Assembly (NCBI RefSeq): GCF_020621385.1
Contig: NZ_JAESVA010000004.1
Coordinates: forward strand, 62,001-126,000
Length of the DNA stretch: 64,000 nucleotides
Direction: 5' to 3'
Origin: Acidisoma cellulosilyticum
GTDB taxonomy: Bacteria; Pseudomonadota; Alphaproteobacteria; Acetobacterales; Acetobacteraceae
Numbering within the stretch: the stretch's first letter is position 1; each line of letters starts with the position of its first letter. Under the pieces are notes generated by a model, which ran no database searches, was not told the DNA's origin, and worked only from the letters and a program-made list of their open reading frames with translations. Of this stretch, positions 33,313 to 42,233 are shown piece after piece. The position numbers and the translations under genes were made by a program.

Positions 33313-34704
33313 ATGCCGCGTCACGAAAACGATCTGGGTGCCAGTCGCACGCAGCGCCTGGTGGCGACGCTGGCGCGCATGCTGGAAGCGGGTGCGCCCA
33401 AGCCGGGTGAGCGGCTGCCTTCGGTCCGTCAGGCGGCAGAGACCCATGGCGTATCCAAGAACACCATGGCCGAAGTCTATGACAGGCTGGTCGCGTCCGG
33501 CCATCTGGAGGCAAGACGGGGGGCGGGATATTTCGCCCGCACCCATCCCGCCAAGTCCCCTCGTTGGGAGGCGCCGCATGTCTCCCAGGCGATCGACCTT
33601 GTGTCGCTGTTGCGGGAGCAACTGGACCAGCATTACGCCGTGCGCCCGGGTGACGGCCGGCCGCCGGCCTCCTGGATGGAAAAATCGGAGCTCGGGGCGC
33701 ATTTCCGGGCCGTGCGGGACGGGCAGTCCGGTTCCGTGGAATTCGGCTATGGCAGTTCCTGGGGCTATCTGCCGCTGCGCGAAAGGATCAGCCTCATGCT
33801 GGAGGAACGCTCCATCCAGAGCGGCCTGGACCAGCTGTTGCTGACGCATGGCGCCAATCATGCGTTGGACCTTATCATCCGCCGCTTCGTCGAGCCGGGC
33901 GACGTGGTTTTTGTCGATAGCCCCGGCTATTACCCGTTATTTGGCAAGCTGAAACTGGCCAAGGCCCAGATCATCGGCATCACGCGTCGGCCCGACGGGC
34001 CGGATCTGGACGAGCTCGCCGCACAGTTGAAAGATCATCAACCGCGCTTGTTCTTTACCCAGTCACTGGCGCATAACCCGACCGGCGGTTCCATGGGCAT
34101 GCATGTCGCCCACAGCTTGCTGCGTGCCGCCGAAACGCATGATTTTCAAATCGTGGAGGATGACGCATTCGCGGATATTCTGCCGCCCCTTCTGCCGCGA
34201 CTGGCAGCCTTCGATCAATTGCGCCGCGTCATCTATGTCGGCACGTTTGCCAAGACACTCTCAGCCTCGCTCAGGGTGGGCTATATCGCGGGCGACCGGG
34301 AAACGGTATCGGCCCTCAGCGATATCAAGCTTGTGACGACGGTCGCGACCTCGGACTTTGCCGAGCGTCGGGTCTATGATCTGATCGCCGGCGGACATTA
34401 CCTGCGGCATCTGAGGCGATTAAGACAGCGCGTGAAAGACGCGACCGCCGAGGCGCTGCAGCAGTTACGGGAAACGCCGCTGGTCTTTCCGCAGACGAGC
34501 TATGGCGGTTTCTATCTATGGGCGGAGCTTCCCCACAATGCAGATGAACTGGCGCTCTGTGCCAGGGCCGCCAATGAAGGCATATTCCTGGCACCCGGTT
34601 GCGTCTTCCGCCCGGACAGATCAACGACCAATCCAGCCCTGCGATTGAATGTCGCACACGCGAACGATCCACGATTTCTCGAATTTCTGCGCCAGGCCCT
34701 GTGA
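33313..34704 (+). CDS. MocR family regulator 2 (GntR helix-turn-helix fused to PLP aminotransferase-like domain)
   Basis: 463 residues. The winged helix (PGERLPSVRQAAETHGVSKNTMAEVYDRLVASG) leads into an aminotransferase fold with the PLP lysine in VGTFAKTLSASLRVGY, the motif LAHNPTGGSMG and PALRLNVAHAN. It matches MocR 1 closely in architecture and in several stretches (TQSLAHNPTGGS, HYLRHLRRL, LLTHGANHALDLIIR), so the pair arose by duplication. It is divergent from the permease/HMG-CoA reductase 2/lyase operon and should control it. Start ATG 33313, with GGGTGG five bases upstream; an in-frame TTG at 33301 is less likely. Confidence 0.9.
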   Translation: MPRHENDLGASRTQRLVATLARMLEAGAPKPGERLPSVRQAAETHGVSKNTMAEVYDRLVASGHLEARRGAGYFARTHPAKSPRWEAPHVSQAIDLVSLLREQLDQHYAVRPGDGRPPASWMEKSELGAHFRAVRDGQSGSVEFGYGSSWGYLPLRERISLMLEERSIQSGLDQLLLTHGANHALDLIIRRFVEPGDVVFVDSPGYYPLFGKLKLAKAQIIGITRRPDGPDLDELAAQLKDHQPRLFFTQSLAHNPTGGSMGMHVAHSLLRAAETHDFQIVEDDAFADILPPLLPRLAAFDQLRRVIYVGTFAKTLSASLRVGYIAGDRETVSALSDIKLVTTVATSDFAERRVYDLIAGGHYLRHLRRLRQRVKDATAEALQQLRETPLVFPQTSYGGFYLWAELPHNADELALCARAANEGIFLAPGCVFRPDRSTTNPALRLNVAHANDPRFLEFLRQAL

Positions 34705-34757
34705 GGGGAGCCGCGCGCGACAGATTTGGGGGCGTTTCCAACTCAACCTGACGGCCT

Positions 34758-35630
34758 CTAAGAGGACGCCAAGTCCGCCACGCCCACGAGGCCTGCATCG
34801 GCACCGAGCCTGGCTGCGCGGATGCCAAGCCGCAACCGCGCCGGCGCCTGCGCCATGGCGGTGTCGATGCGCGCGAGAAAACCCGTCGCGAGGCCAACGC
34901 TGCCACCGATGACCGCGCAATCCAGCTCCAGCGCTGCATGCAGGCTGCAGAGGACCGAAGCAATCGACTGGGCAGCGTCATCCAACACCGCCGCCGCCTG
35001 CGCGTCGGTTGTGGCCGCCCGGAACAAGTCTTCGCAGGTCAATGCCCGCCCCAGACGGCGCGCGCCCGCGCGTTCCAAGGCAGGGCCGGACGCCACGGCC
35101 TCCAGACAGCCATATCGGCCGCAGCCGCATAACGGGCCTGCGGGGTCGGCCAGGATATGGCCCACATGTCCGGCGAGGCCGCCCGATCCGGTTCGCAGCC
35201 TGCCATCCAGCACCAGCCCGCCGCCGATCCCGGTGGAGACGGTGAGGAAGAGCATGGAGCCGGTGCCCTGGCCCGCGCCGTGGCGGTATTCGCCCCAGGC
35301 CGCGGCCTGTGCGTCATTCATCGCGCGCACCGGCACGCCGAGGCGCGCGCCGAGCAGCGCCTCGATCGGCAGGCCGAAGGGCACATCGAGCGTCTTGGGG
35401 TTGATGGCCGTCAGCCGCCCCTGATCGACGAGCCCCGTCGTCGCGAGGGCGACCACACCATCCGCCCAGTCGCCCGCAAGGCCAGCGATCGCCGCCAGGA
35501 CATCGTCGAAATTTCCGGTGCGGGGCGTCGGCACCTGGCGCCGTTCCAGAATCCGCGCGCCTTGCACCCGTGCGGCGGCGATTTTGGTGCCGCCGAGGTC
35601 GATCGCGGTCGTGGGCCCATCAATAGCCAC
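34758..35630 (-). CDS. nanK: ROK family sugar kinase, probable N-acetylmannosamine kinase NanK
   Basis: 290 residues. AIDLGGTKIAAARV is the ATP-phosphate motif, MNDAQAAAWGEYR and LTVSTGIGGGLV are the ROK signature, and GHVGHILADPAG with LCGCGRYGCLEAVASG forms the ROK zinc site. It phosphorylates N-acetylmannosamine (or glucose-type sugars) at C6. NanE in the same operon makes NanK the best assignment. The GTG at 35630 is chosen: it overlaps the rpiR stop by 11 bases and removes a poorly conserved 12-residue leader. Confidence 0.85.
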   Translation of the reverse strand: MAIDGPTTAIDLGGTKIAAARVQGARILERRQVPTPRTGNFDDVLAAIAGLAGDWADGVVALATTGLVDQGRLTAINPKTLDVPFGLPIEALLGARLGVPVRAMNDAQAAAWGEYRHGAGQGTGSMLFLTVSTGIGGGLVLDGRLRTGSGGLAGHVGHILADPAGPLCGCGRYGCLEAVASGPALERAGARRLGRALTCEDLFRAATTDAQAAAVLDDAAQSIASVLCSLHAALELDCAVIGGSVGLATGFLARIDTAMAQAPARLRLGIRAARLGADAGLVGVADLASS

Positions 35631-36474
35631 GGTCGGCCACACTCCGCGCGGTATTGGCGATCGCATCCCGCGTTGCGGGATCTGCCCGCGCCATGGTCTC
35701 GAACAGAAGATCGACGACCAGGAACTGGCTGACCTTGGATGCGAAGGCGCCGCCGGTCAGCGGCGTTTCCGCCGCCGCCGCCAGCAGCACGGCATCGGCC
35801 TGCGCCGTCAGCGGGCTGCGCGACCGGTTGGTGATGGCGACGACATAGGCGCCGGCATCCCGCGCTAATTGTGCCGCGCGCACGGCGTCCAGCGTCGAGC
35901 CGGAACTGGAGACGATGATGGCGACATCGCCGGCCGCAAGGCCCGCCGCCGCCATGGCACCCATATGCGCGTCCTCATGCGCGACCGCCGCCTGACCAAG
36001 CCTTGTCAGCTTGTATTGCATATACCGCATGGTGACCGCGGAGGCGCCGACACCGAGCACCAGCACGCGCCTTGCATTGGCCAGGCGGTCGGCGACGGTG
36101 GTGATGAGGTCGGGGTCGAGCAGCGCCTCCGTCTCGCGCAACGCCGTCACCGCCTGTTCCACCATGCCGCCAAGGCGGCCCCATTTGCCGGAAGGCACAG
36201 TGCGCGGTTCCGTCGTCGCCAATTCGGTCGCGAGTGCCAGTTTGAAGCCCTGGAAGCTCTCATAGCCCTGGTCGCGGCAGAAACGGATGACGCTGGCGTC
36301 TGACGAGCCCGCCGCTTCGGCCAGTTCAATGACCGTCTGGCTGAGGATGCGCTCCGGCGCCTCCAGCACAGTCTCGGCGATACGGGCAAGTGCCGGCGAC
36401 AAGGCGGGCAGGGAGGCGCGCAGCTCCGCCAATACCCGCCGTCCTGTCGTTACCGGTTTGCGCATCACGCTCAT
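35620..36474 (-). CDS. RpiR family transcriptional regulator (HTH + SIS domain)
   Basis: 284 residues. An N-terminal HTH_6 domain (ETVLEAPERILSQTVIELAEAAGSSDASVIRFCRDQGYESFQGFK) precedes a SIS sugar-phosphate isomerase domain (ARRVLVLGVGASAVTMRYMQYKL, and DVAIIVSSSGSTLDAVRAAQL). Such regulators sense a phosphosugar. Embedded in the amino-sugar operon between a permease gene (4-base overlap) and nanK, it probably represses the operon and responds to N-acetylmannosamine 6-phosphate or a downstream phosphosugar. Confidence 0.9.
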   Translation of the reverse strand: MSVMRKPVTTGRRVLAELRASLPALSPALARIAETVLEAPERILSQTVIELAEAAGSSDASVIRFCRDQGYESFQGFKLALATELATTEPRTVPSGKWGRLGGMVEQAVTALRETEALLDPDLITTVADRLANARRVLVLGVGASAVTMRYMQYKLTRLGQAAVAHEDAHMGAMAAAGLAAGDVAIIVSSSGSTLDAVRAAQLARDAGAYVVAITNRSRSPLTAQADAVLLAAAAETPLTGGAFASKVSQFLVVDLLFETMARADPATRDAIANTARSVADRGY

Positions 36475-37307
36475 CCCTTGACAGCGCCGGCCGTCGTCGC
36501 GCGGGCTAGGAACCGGTGGCTTGCCAGGCCCAGCAGCAGCGGCGGCAGGACGCTGACGACCATGGCCGCCGCCGTCGCGCCCCAGCGCACGCCCCAGGAG
36601 GTGATGAAATAGGTGGCGCCCACGGTCACCGGCGTCGCGTGACGCGTGGTCAGGATGAGCGCGAACAGGAATTCGTTCCAGGCATAGATGAAGCTGAGGA
36701 TCGCGACCGCCATGATGCTGGGTCGCGCCAGGGGAATGATGACGAGGCGCAGAATGCCGAGCAGGGTGGCGCCATCCACCCGCGCGGCCTCGTCCAGCTC
36801 GCGCGGCAATTCGCGCAGGAAGCCGACCAGCATGATGAGGGCGAGCGGCAGGTTGATGAGACAGCCGATGATCATCATGCCCAGCCGCGTGTCCAGCAGC
36901 CCCAGCGCCTGATAGGCGAGATAGAAGGGAATGGCGAAGATCACCAGCGGCAGAACGCGCAGGTTGGTCACCGCCGGCAGCAGGAAGCTTGCGCCGATAC
37001 CAAGCCGTGCGATGGCATAGGCCGCCGGAAGCGCCAGCGCGATCGTCAGCAGCGTGGCGCCGAGCGCGATGCTGGTGGAATTGACGAGGTAATGCGGAAA
37101 ATCGAGCGTCGGATCGCTGAAGATCTCGGCGTAATGCATAAAGGTCGGGTGGAAGAGCCAGATCGGCGGCGAGGCGTTGATATCGGCATCCGTCTTCAGC
37201 GAGGTCAGCAGCGTCACGATGACGGGCAGGTTCAGCAGCAGAACTGCCAGAAGATAGACGAGCCAGCGCAGCCCCTGCGCCGCGCGGGTGCGATGGCGGC
37301 GTTTCAT
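36471..37307 (-). CDS. ABC transporter permease, MalG-like (CUT1 family)
   Basis: 278 residues, six predicted membrane helices. The coupling-helix motif ELDEAARVDGATLLGILRLVIIPLARP near residue 190 is the EAA loop of CUT1 permeases. The start at 37307 overlaps the stop of the first permease (ATGA), and its own stop overlaps the rpiR start (ATGA). With the adjacent MalF-like permease it forms the heterodimeric channel for the solute bound by the protein at 38191-39528. Confidence 0.9.
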   Translation of the reverse strand: MKRRHRTRAAQGLRWLVYLLAVLLLNLPVIVTLLTSLKTDADINASPPIWLFHPTFMHYAEIFSDPTLDFPHYLVNSTSIALGATLLTIALALPAAYAIARLGIGASFLLPAVTNLRVLPLVIFAIPFYLAYQALGLLDTRLGMMIIGCLINLPLALIMLVGFLRELPRELDEAARVDGATLLGILRLVIIPLARPSIMAVAILSFIYAWNEFLFALILTTRHATPVTVGATYFITSWGVRWGATAAAMVVSVLPPLLLGLASHRFLARATTAGAVKG

Positions 37308-38194
37308 GCGGGCTCGTTCCGTAGCAGACGGGTCAGGCTGACGCGCAGCAGGAGCACGGCGGCGACGAGCAGAAGCAGCGAGGCCGCGACCGCCAGGCCG
37401 ATCTGCTGCTTTTCGAAAAAGGCTCGGTAGATATAAAGGCTCATGCTCGTCGTCATGGTGCCGGGCCCGCCGCCTGTCAGCACATAGATCTGATCGAAGA
37501 CGCGGAAACTGTCGATGAAACGGATGAAGGCCGTAATGCCGAGTGCCGGCAGCATCAGCGGCCAGGTCACGAAGCGGAACACGGACAGCGACCCGCCCCC
37601 GTCGATACGTGCGGCCTCGACGAGTTCGGCGGGAATGGCCTGATAGGCTGCGAGCAGCGCCAGCAACGCGAAGGGAGTCCATTGCAGCACCTCGATGACA
37701 ACGAGCGTGCCGAAGACGCATTGCGGGCCGAGCAGATTGGCGTCGATCCCGATCATGTCGAGATATTGCGGAATGATGCCGACGAAATCATTCAGCATCA
37801 GGCGGTACATGATGCCGATCAGCGCGGGTGAGATCATCATCGGCAGGATGAGGAAAGCGATCAGCCAGCCGTGACGTTCCAGCAGCGGGTTGAGGATCAG
37901 GACGAGCGCGAAACCCAGCGCCACTTCCGCGACGGTCGCGATGACGGCGAAGCGGAGCGAAAAGCCGGCGGCCTGCCAGAAGACCGGGTCTTGCAGCACA
38001 TCCACGAAATTGCCGAGCCCCCGCCAATGCGGCGACCACAGCGCGGTGAAGCTGACCGTGCTGACGCTATAGACAAGGTCGGTCGCCAAGGGAAAGCCGA
38101 GGGTGATGACGAGGAAGGCGATAAGCGGGGCGAGCAGCCAATAGCCCGCCCGTCGTTCCTGCCCGAAGGCGATGGTGCGCCCCGCTGCGCTCAC
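37304..38194 (-). CDS. ABC transporter permease, MalF/UgpA-like (CUT1 family)
   Basis: 296 residues, six membrane helices, with the EAA loop AELVEAARIDGGGSLSVFRFVTWPL in the second half. The start is taken as GTG at 38194, which overlaps the binding-protein stop as GTGA; a longer frame from 38269 would lie inside that gene. It pairs with the MalG-like protein to import an amino sugar or sialic acid derivative. Confidence 0.88.
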   Translation of the reverse strand: MSAAGRTIAFGQERRAGYWLLAPLIAFLVITLGFPLATDLVYSVSTVSFTALWSPHWRGLGNFVDVLQDPVFWQAAGFSLRFAVIATVAEVALGFALVLILNPLLERHGWLIAFLILPMMISPALIGIMYRLMLNDFVGIIPQYLDMIGIDANLLGPQCVFGTLVVIEVLQWTPFALLALLAAYQAIPAELVEAARIDGGGSLSVFRFVTWPLMLPALGITAFIRFIDSFRVFDQIYVLTGGGPGTMTTSMSLYIYRAFFEKQQIGLAVAASLLLLVAAVLLLRVSLTRLLRNEPA

Positions 38195-39528
38195 TTCTGC
38201 GCCATGGCCGCGGTCATGCCCGCCTGCGCTTGTGCCATGGCCTTCTCGACGGGAACCTGGCCCGCCCAATAGGCGGAAAAGGCATCGGCCAGCGCGGTAT
38301 AGACCGGCAAAGCGTAAGGCGCCGTGCCGCCCTTGACGACGAAACCGTATTGCGACGCGTAGTTGCCGATCAGTTTGAATTCCGGCCGCTTTGTAGACAG
38401 GGCCTGCAGGACAGAAGGCATGGGCGGCGTGCCGCCGGCTTCGCCATAGACGGTCATGGCGGCCGGCGTCGCCAGCCAGGCGAGGAACTTCCCGGCATCG
38501 GCCTGATGCAGGGAGGCCTTGTTCAGCCCGATGCCGAGCGAATGCACATGCGTCTTATGGCCAAGACTGCCGGCCGGCAGCGGCGCCAAACCGATCTTGC
38601 CCGCGACGACGGGCGATTTCGTGGGATCGTTCAACTCGGCATAGGCCGCGTTCCATTGCAGGATCATCGCCGTCTGGCCGGATTGGAACGCCTCGTTCGT
38701 CTCAGGGAATTCGTAGGAGATCGAAGCCGGCGATGTCGCCTTGTCATCGACCAGCGTCTTGTAGATTTCGAGGCCGGTTTTGGTGGCCGGGCTATCGATC
38801 TCGGGCTTGCCCGCCGCATCCAGCCAGTTGCCGCCGTTGGAGACCAGCGTCGCCTGCCAGAGCATGATATTGAAGATAAGGTCCTTCATCTGCAGCGCGG
38901 TGCCGTAGCGTGTGGGGCTGGCCTTATTGTCGGCGCGGCTGAAGAACAGGGCCGCCGCCTCGAAATCCTGCCAGGTCCAATCCGCCGGGTCCTTGGGTGT
39001 GAGCGCTGCGCCGAGCTTTGCCTGTGCGATCGCCGTGTATGTCTTCTGCCAGGCGGGATCGGCCAGAAGCTTGGCGATGAGGTCCTTGCGGTAATAGAGG
39101 AAATGCAGCGAAATATCGGTCGGCACGCCATAAAGCTTACCGTTATAGCTCAGCGAATTGAGGGAGACCGGCGCGAATTGTGCGCTCATTTCCGGCGTCA
39201 CATATGGGTTGATCGGCGCGAGATAAGGCGCGTAGCGGCCGATCGTATAGGTCGTTACCAGCGAGAGATCGAAATCCTTGGAGCCGGCTGCAAGGTCCAG
39301 CAGCTCCTTATCGAAATAGCCCTGTCGGCTGAACAGAAGCTGCTTCACCGTGACATGATCGGTCTTGCCCTGGCCGGCATTATAGGCGTCGATCGCCTTC
39401 TGCATGGCCTCGCTTTCCGGCCCCGGCCAGAACAGCAGCGTGACGTCCCCAGCGAAGGCCGGACGGATGGCGGCGGCGGCGGCAAGGGCCGCGCCGGCGA
39501 GCAGGCTCAATCTCAGGCTCTTCCACAT
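38191..39528 (-). CDS. Extracellular solute-binding protein, family 1 (CUT1 ABC importer)
   Basis: 445 residues. A clear Sec signal peptide (KSLRLSLLAGAALAAAAA, cleavage after PAFA near residue 26) is followed by DVTLLFWPGPESEAMQKAIDAY, typical of family-1 carbohydrate-binding proteins. It is 27 bases downstream of nanE and overlaps the permease start by 4 bases. The neighbours nanE and nanK suggest N-acetylneuraminate, N-acetylmannosamine or a related amino sugar as ligand; no ATPase gene is present in the operon. Confidence 0.9.
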   Translation of the reverse strand: MWKSLRLSLLAGAALAAAAAIRPAFAGDVTLLFWPGPESEAMQKAIDAYNAGQGKTDHVTVKQLLFSRQGYFDKELLDLAAGSKDFDLSLVTTYTIGRYAPYLAPINPYVTPEMSAQFAPVSLNSLSYNGKLYGVPTDISLHFLYYRKDLIAKLLADPAWQKTYTAIAQAKLGAALTPKDPADWTWQDFEAAALFFSRADNKASPTRYGTALQMKDLIFNIMLWQATLVSNGGNWLDAAGKPEIDSPATKTGLEIYKTLVDDKATSPASISYEFPETNEAFQSGQTAMILQWNAAYAELNDPTKSPVVAGKIGLAPLPAGSLGHKTHVHSLGIGLNKASLHQADAGKFLAWLATPAAMTVYGEAGGTPPMPSVLQALSTKRPEFKLIGNYASQYGFVVKGGTAPYALPVYTALADAFSAYWAGQVPVEKAMAQAQAGMTAAMAQK

Positions 39529-39555
39529 AGAGAGATCCTCGGGCCTTGGTCAGGG

Positions 39556-40248
39556 TTAAGGGGTCAACGCATCCAGGAACCAGCGGGTGACATGCTCGGG
39601 CCGCGTGATGGCGGAGCCGACGACGACGGCATGCGCGCCAGCCGCGATGGCCGCAGCCGCGTTCGCCGGCGTGCGGACATTGCCTTCGGCAATCACGGTA
39701 AAGCCCCGCGCGGCGAGGCTCGCAACAAGATCGAGGTCCGGCGCCGTCCGTTCGGGGGCTTCCGGGTCCGTATAGCCCGACAAGGTCGAGGCCAGGATCT
39801 CGGCGCCTGCTGCCGCCGCCGCCTCGCCTTCGGCGACGGTCGAGACATCCGCCATGGCGATGGCGCCATGGGCATGGATAAGCGCGATCATCTCGGCGAC
39901 CGGAACCGGCCGGTGGCGATCCGTGGCGTCGAAGGCGATGATGGGCGCGCCGGCGCGGACGAGCCCGTCGATATCCGACAGCCGCGGGGTGATGCGCACC
40001 GGGCTGTCCGGCAGATCGACCTTCACGATGCCGATGACAGGCCGGGTAACGGCCGCGCAGACTGCCGCGACACGCGCAACACCTTCGATACGCAGCCCGA
40101 CGGCGCCTTCCCCCAGCACGGCTTGGGCCAAGGCGACGACGAAGGCGGTCTCGTCCAAGGGCCCGCCGGTGACCGGCTGGCAGGAGACGATAAGGCCGCC
40201 ACGCAGCGGCGCCAGGACGTCCAGGATGGTGGAGGGGCTCGCGGGCAT
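39556..40248 (-). CDS. nanE: N-acetylmannosamine-6-phosphate 2-epimerase NanE
   Basis: 230 residues of TIM barrel. RGGLIVSCQPVTGGPLDE is the NanE opening, GIVKVDLPDSPVRITP carries the catalytic Lys, ADVSTVAEGEAAAAAGAEIL and FTVIAEGNVRTPANAAAAI complete the family pattern. It converts ManNAc-6-P to GlcNAc-6-P. First gene of the operon nanE, binding protein, two permeases, rpiR, nanK. The promoter should lie in the 191-base gap upstream (40249-40439), where I saw no clear operator. Confidence 0.92.
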   Translation of the reverse strand: MPASPSTILDVLAPLRGGLIVSCQPVTGGPLDETAFVVALAQAVLGEGAVGLRIEGVARVAAVCAAVTRPVIGIVKVDLPDSPVRITPRLSDIDGLVRAGAPIIAFDATDRHRPVPVAEMIALIHAHGAIAMADVSTVAEGEAAAAAGAEILASTLSGYTDPEAPERTAPDLDLVASLAARGFTVIAEGNVRTPANAAAAIAAGAHAVVVGSAITRPEHVTRWFLDALTP

Positions 40249-40439
40249 CGGCGCTCTAAAGTTTTACGACATAAATATGGCGCTTCGTGAAAATTCCCGT
40301 CAAGAAATTTGTGCGATGGCGGCTTGTGATGATTCTGCCCGATCCCGGGTGCAGGAATCGGATCTCAGCTTCAAGCGTGTTGCGTCCATCCGCCTGTTAC
40401 GCGAGCGGACGATGCTGGCCGACCTGACTGTGATCTACT

Positions 40440-41807
40440 CTAACCGTCGCGTCCAAGACCGCTCGTCACCGCTTCCAGCGCTGCGCCCTTTGTCTCGACG
40501 CCCAGGATCATGACCACCAGACCCTGCACGAGCAGTCCGAGGGAAATGAGGCCGAGCACTGCCGTGACGCCGCCATGGGCGTAAAGCAGCGCGATCAGGA
40601 AGGGGATGCCGACATTGGCAAGCCGTCCTGTCGTGCTGCACAGGCCCACGCCACGCAGCCTTATCTCCGTCGGGAAAAGCTCCGGCACATAGCCGCCGAT
40701 GCTGAGCGCCCCGAGCACGAAGATAGAAGCCACCAGGAAAAAGCCGATCGTCATGACAAGATAGGGGGCTAAGGCGAAGGGGTAGATGAGGCCGAGCACA
40801 AGCGCCAGGAAGGAGAAGATGACTGTCCCCTGCCGGCGCCCGAGCGATTCCGAGACCGCGTATCCCAACAGTGAGCCGCAAGGCGCGCCGAGCGTCATGA
40901 CGGCGGTAAAGCTGAGTGAGCGCGTGACCGTCAATCCATGCGCGATAAAGAATGTCGGCATCCAGGTGATGAAGCCATGGGTGATGAGGTTGTTGACGAC
41001 GTTGATGCACATGCCCGTGACCGTGCGGCTGAGCATGCCGCCTTGGAACAAGCGTGACAGGGGCAGGACAGGGGCCTGCGCGGGCGGCGCCGCTGGTGCC
41101 GGAAACTCCGGCAAGGGCTCATGCGCCGGCCCAAGTGCGTCTTGCTCGATCCGGCGCAGGATCTCCTCCGCTTCCGCGTAACGCCCCTTCGACTCAAGCC
41201 AGCGCGGGGATTCCGGCATGGTCTTGCGCAGGAACCAGATGAATCCGGCGCCGACCGCCGCCAAGGCAAACATCCAGCGCCATCCGAGATAAGGGATGAT
41301 GATCAGCCCACCGAAGGTCGAGACCAGCAGGGCAGAGTTGGTAAAGAGATTGAGCAGCGCGGCATAGCGGCCGCGAAGGCGGGGCGGCATGAATTCGGCC
41401 ATGGTGCCATAGCCCACGACGATTTCCGCGCCGAGGCCCAGTCCCATCACGAAGCGGAAGACGATCAACCATCCGATGGATGGCGCGAGTGCCGCGCAGA
41501 GCGACGCGAGGGCGAAGATCGCGAGATTGAACTGGTACGAGAAGCGGCGCCCGAAGCGGTCTCCGAGCACGCCGGAGAACCAGGCCCCTATCGTCATGCC
41601 CGCGAAGGTCGCCGACAGGAACAAGGCATTACCGTCGACGGTGGAGACACCGGTATGGACAAGCGCCCCGAGCACCCCGCCCGCCAGATAGATGTCGAAA
41701 CCGTCGAAAAACATGCCTGAACCGATCAGGAACAGCATCCGCCGGTGAAACCGGCTTGGCGGCAGACGATCGAGCCTCTCACCGACCGAACGGCTCATGC
41801 CATGCAT
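40440..41807 (-). CDS. MFS transporter, AAHS/sugar-porter-like
   Basis: 455 residues, twelve predicted helices. GMFFDGFDIYLAGGVLGAL carries the DGFDxY motif of aromatic-acid/H+ symporters, ALGDRFGRR-type loop reads GVLGDRFGRRFSY, and MPESPRWLESKGRYAEAEEIL is the central-loop signature of sugar porters. ATG 41807 is used because AAAGGGAAAAG lies just upstream; a frame from 41867 is less likely. It is the last gene of the putative DUF1446/DUF4387 operon, 90 bases after DUF4387, and probably imports that pathway's substrate. Confidence 0.85.
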   Translation of the reverse strand: MHGMSRSVGERLDRLPPSRFHRRMLFLIGSGMFFDGFDIYLAGGVLGALVHTGVSTVDGNALFLSATFAGMTIGAWFSGVLGDRFGRRFSYQFNLAIFALASLCAALAPSIGWLIVFRFVMGLGLGAEIVVGYGTMAEFMPPRLRGRYAALLNLFTNSALLVSTFGGLIIIPYLGWRWMFALAAVGAGFIWFLRKTMPESPRWLESKGRYAEAEEILRRIEQDALGPAHEPLPEFPAPAAPPAQAPVLPLSRLFQGGMLSRTVTGMCINVVNNLITHGFITWMPTFFIAHGLTVTRSLSFTAVMTLGAPCGSLLGYAVSESLGRRQGTVIFSFLALVLGLIYPFALAPYLVMTIGFFLVASIFVLGALSIGGYVPELFPTEIRLRGVGLCSTTGRLANVGIPFLIALLYAHGGVTAVLGLISLGLLVQGLVVMILGVETKGAALEAVTSGLGRDG

Positions 41808-41897
41808 GGCGCTTTTCCCTTTTGGATTGGTCGATTTGCCGGCGTATTTGCCCCGGGCGGAAGGCAAGGCGGATTGCGCCTTCCGCCACCGATGAGG

Positions 41898-42233
41898 CTA
41901 GCGGGGTAGAGTGTTCAACGGAATCTCGACGTCGAGCAGCGGCGCATGCTGCTGAGCGCCATAGACATCCGTATCCCCGATGTCGCCGGCGGGGACGAGA
42001 CGCGGCAGCGTCGCCTTGAAGGCCGAGGCCGCGTCATAGGGCGTGAACAGAACGTCGGCTTCAGCGACCCCGTAGAGCTTGGCGAATAGGGCAGCGTTCA
42101 ATACGCCCGTCGCCTTGACTTGCCGATAGAGATGCGGGTCCTCGAACAGGACGTCGATCGTCACCATGAAGGGGCCGGCATTCTTGCTTTTGCAGATTTG
42201 CGCAATGTCTTTGATACGGGGCATGGCACTCAC
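41898..42233 (-). CDS. DUF4387 family protein
   Basis: 111 residues beginning around MPRIKDIAQICKSKNAGPF, with TIDVLFEDPHLYRQVKATG, the characteristic DUF4387 pattern. The family is almost always found next to DUF1446 (AtuA-like) proteins and presumably forms a complex with them; no reaction is established that I know of. The GTG at 42233 overlaps the DUF1446 stop by 4 bases (GTGA); ATG 42224 is the alternative start. Confidence 0.85.
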   Translation of the reverse strand: MSAMPRIKDIAQICKSKNAGPFMVTIDVLFEDPHLYRQVKATGVLNAALFAKLYGVAEADVLFTPYDAASAFKATLPRLVPAGDIGDTDVYGAQQHAPLLDVEIPLNTLPR

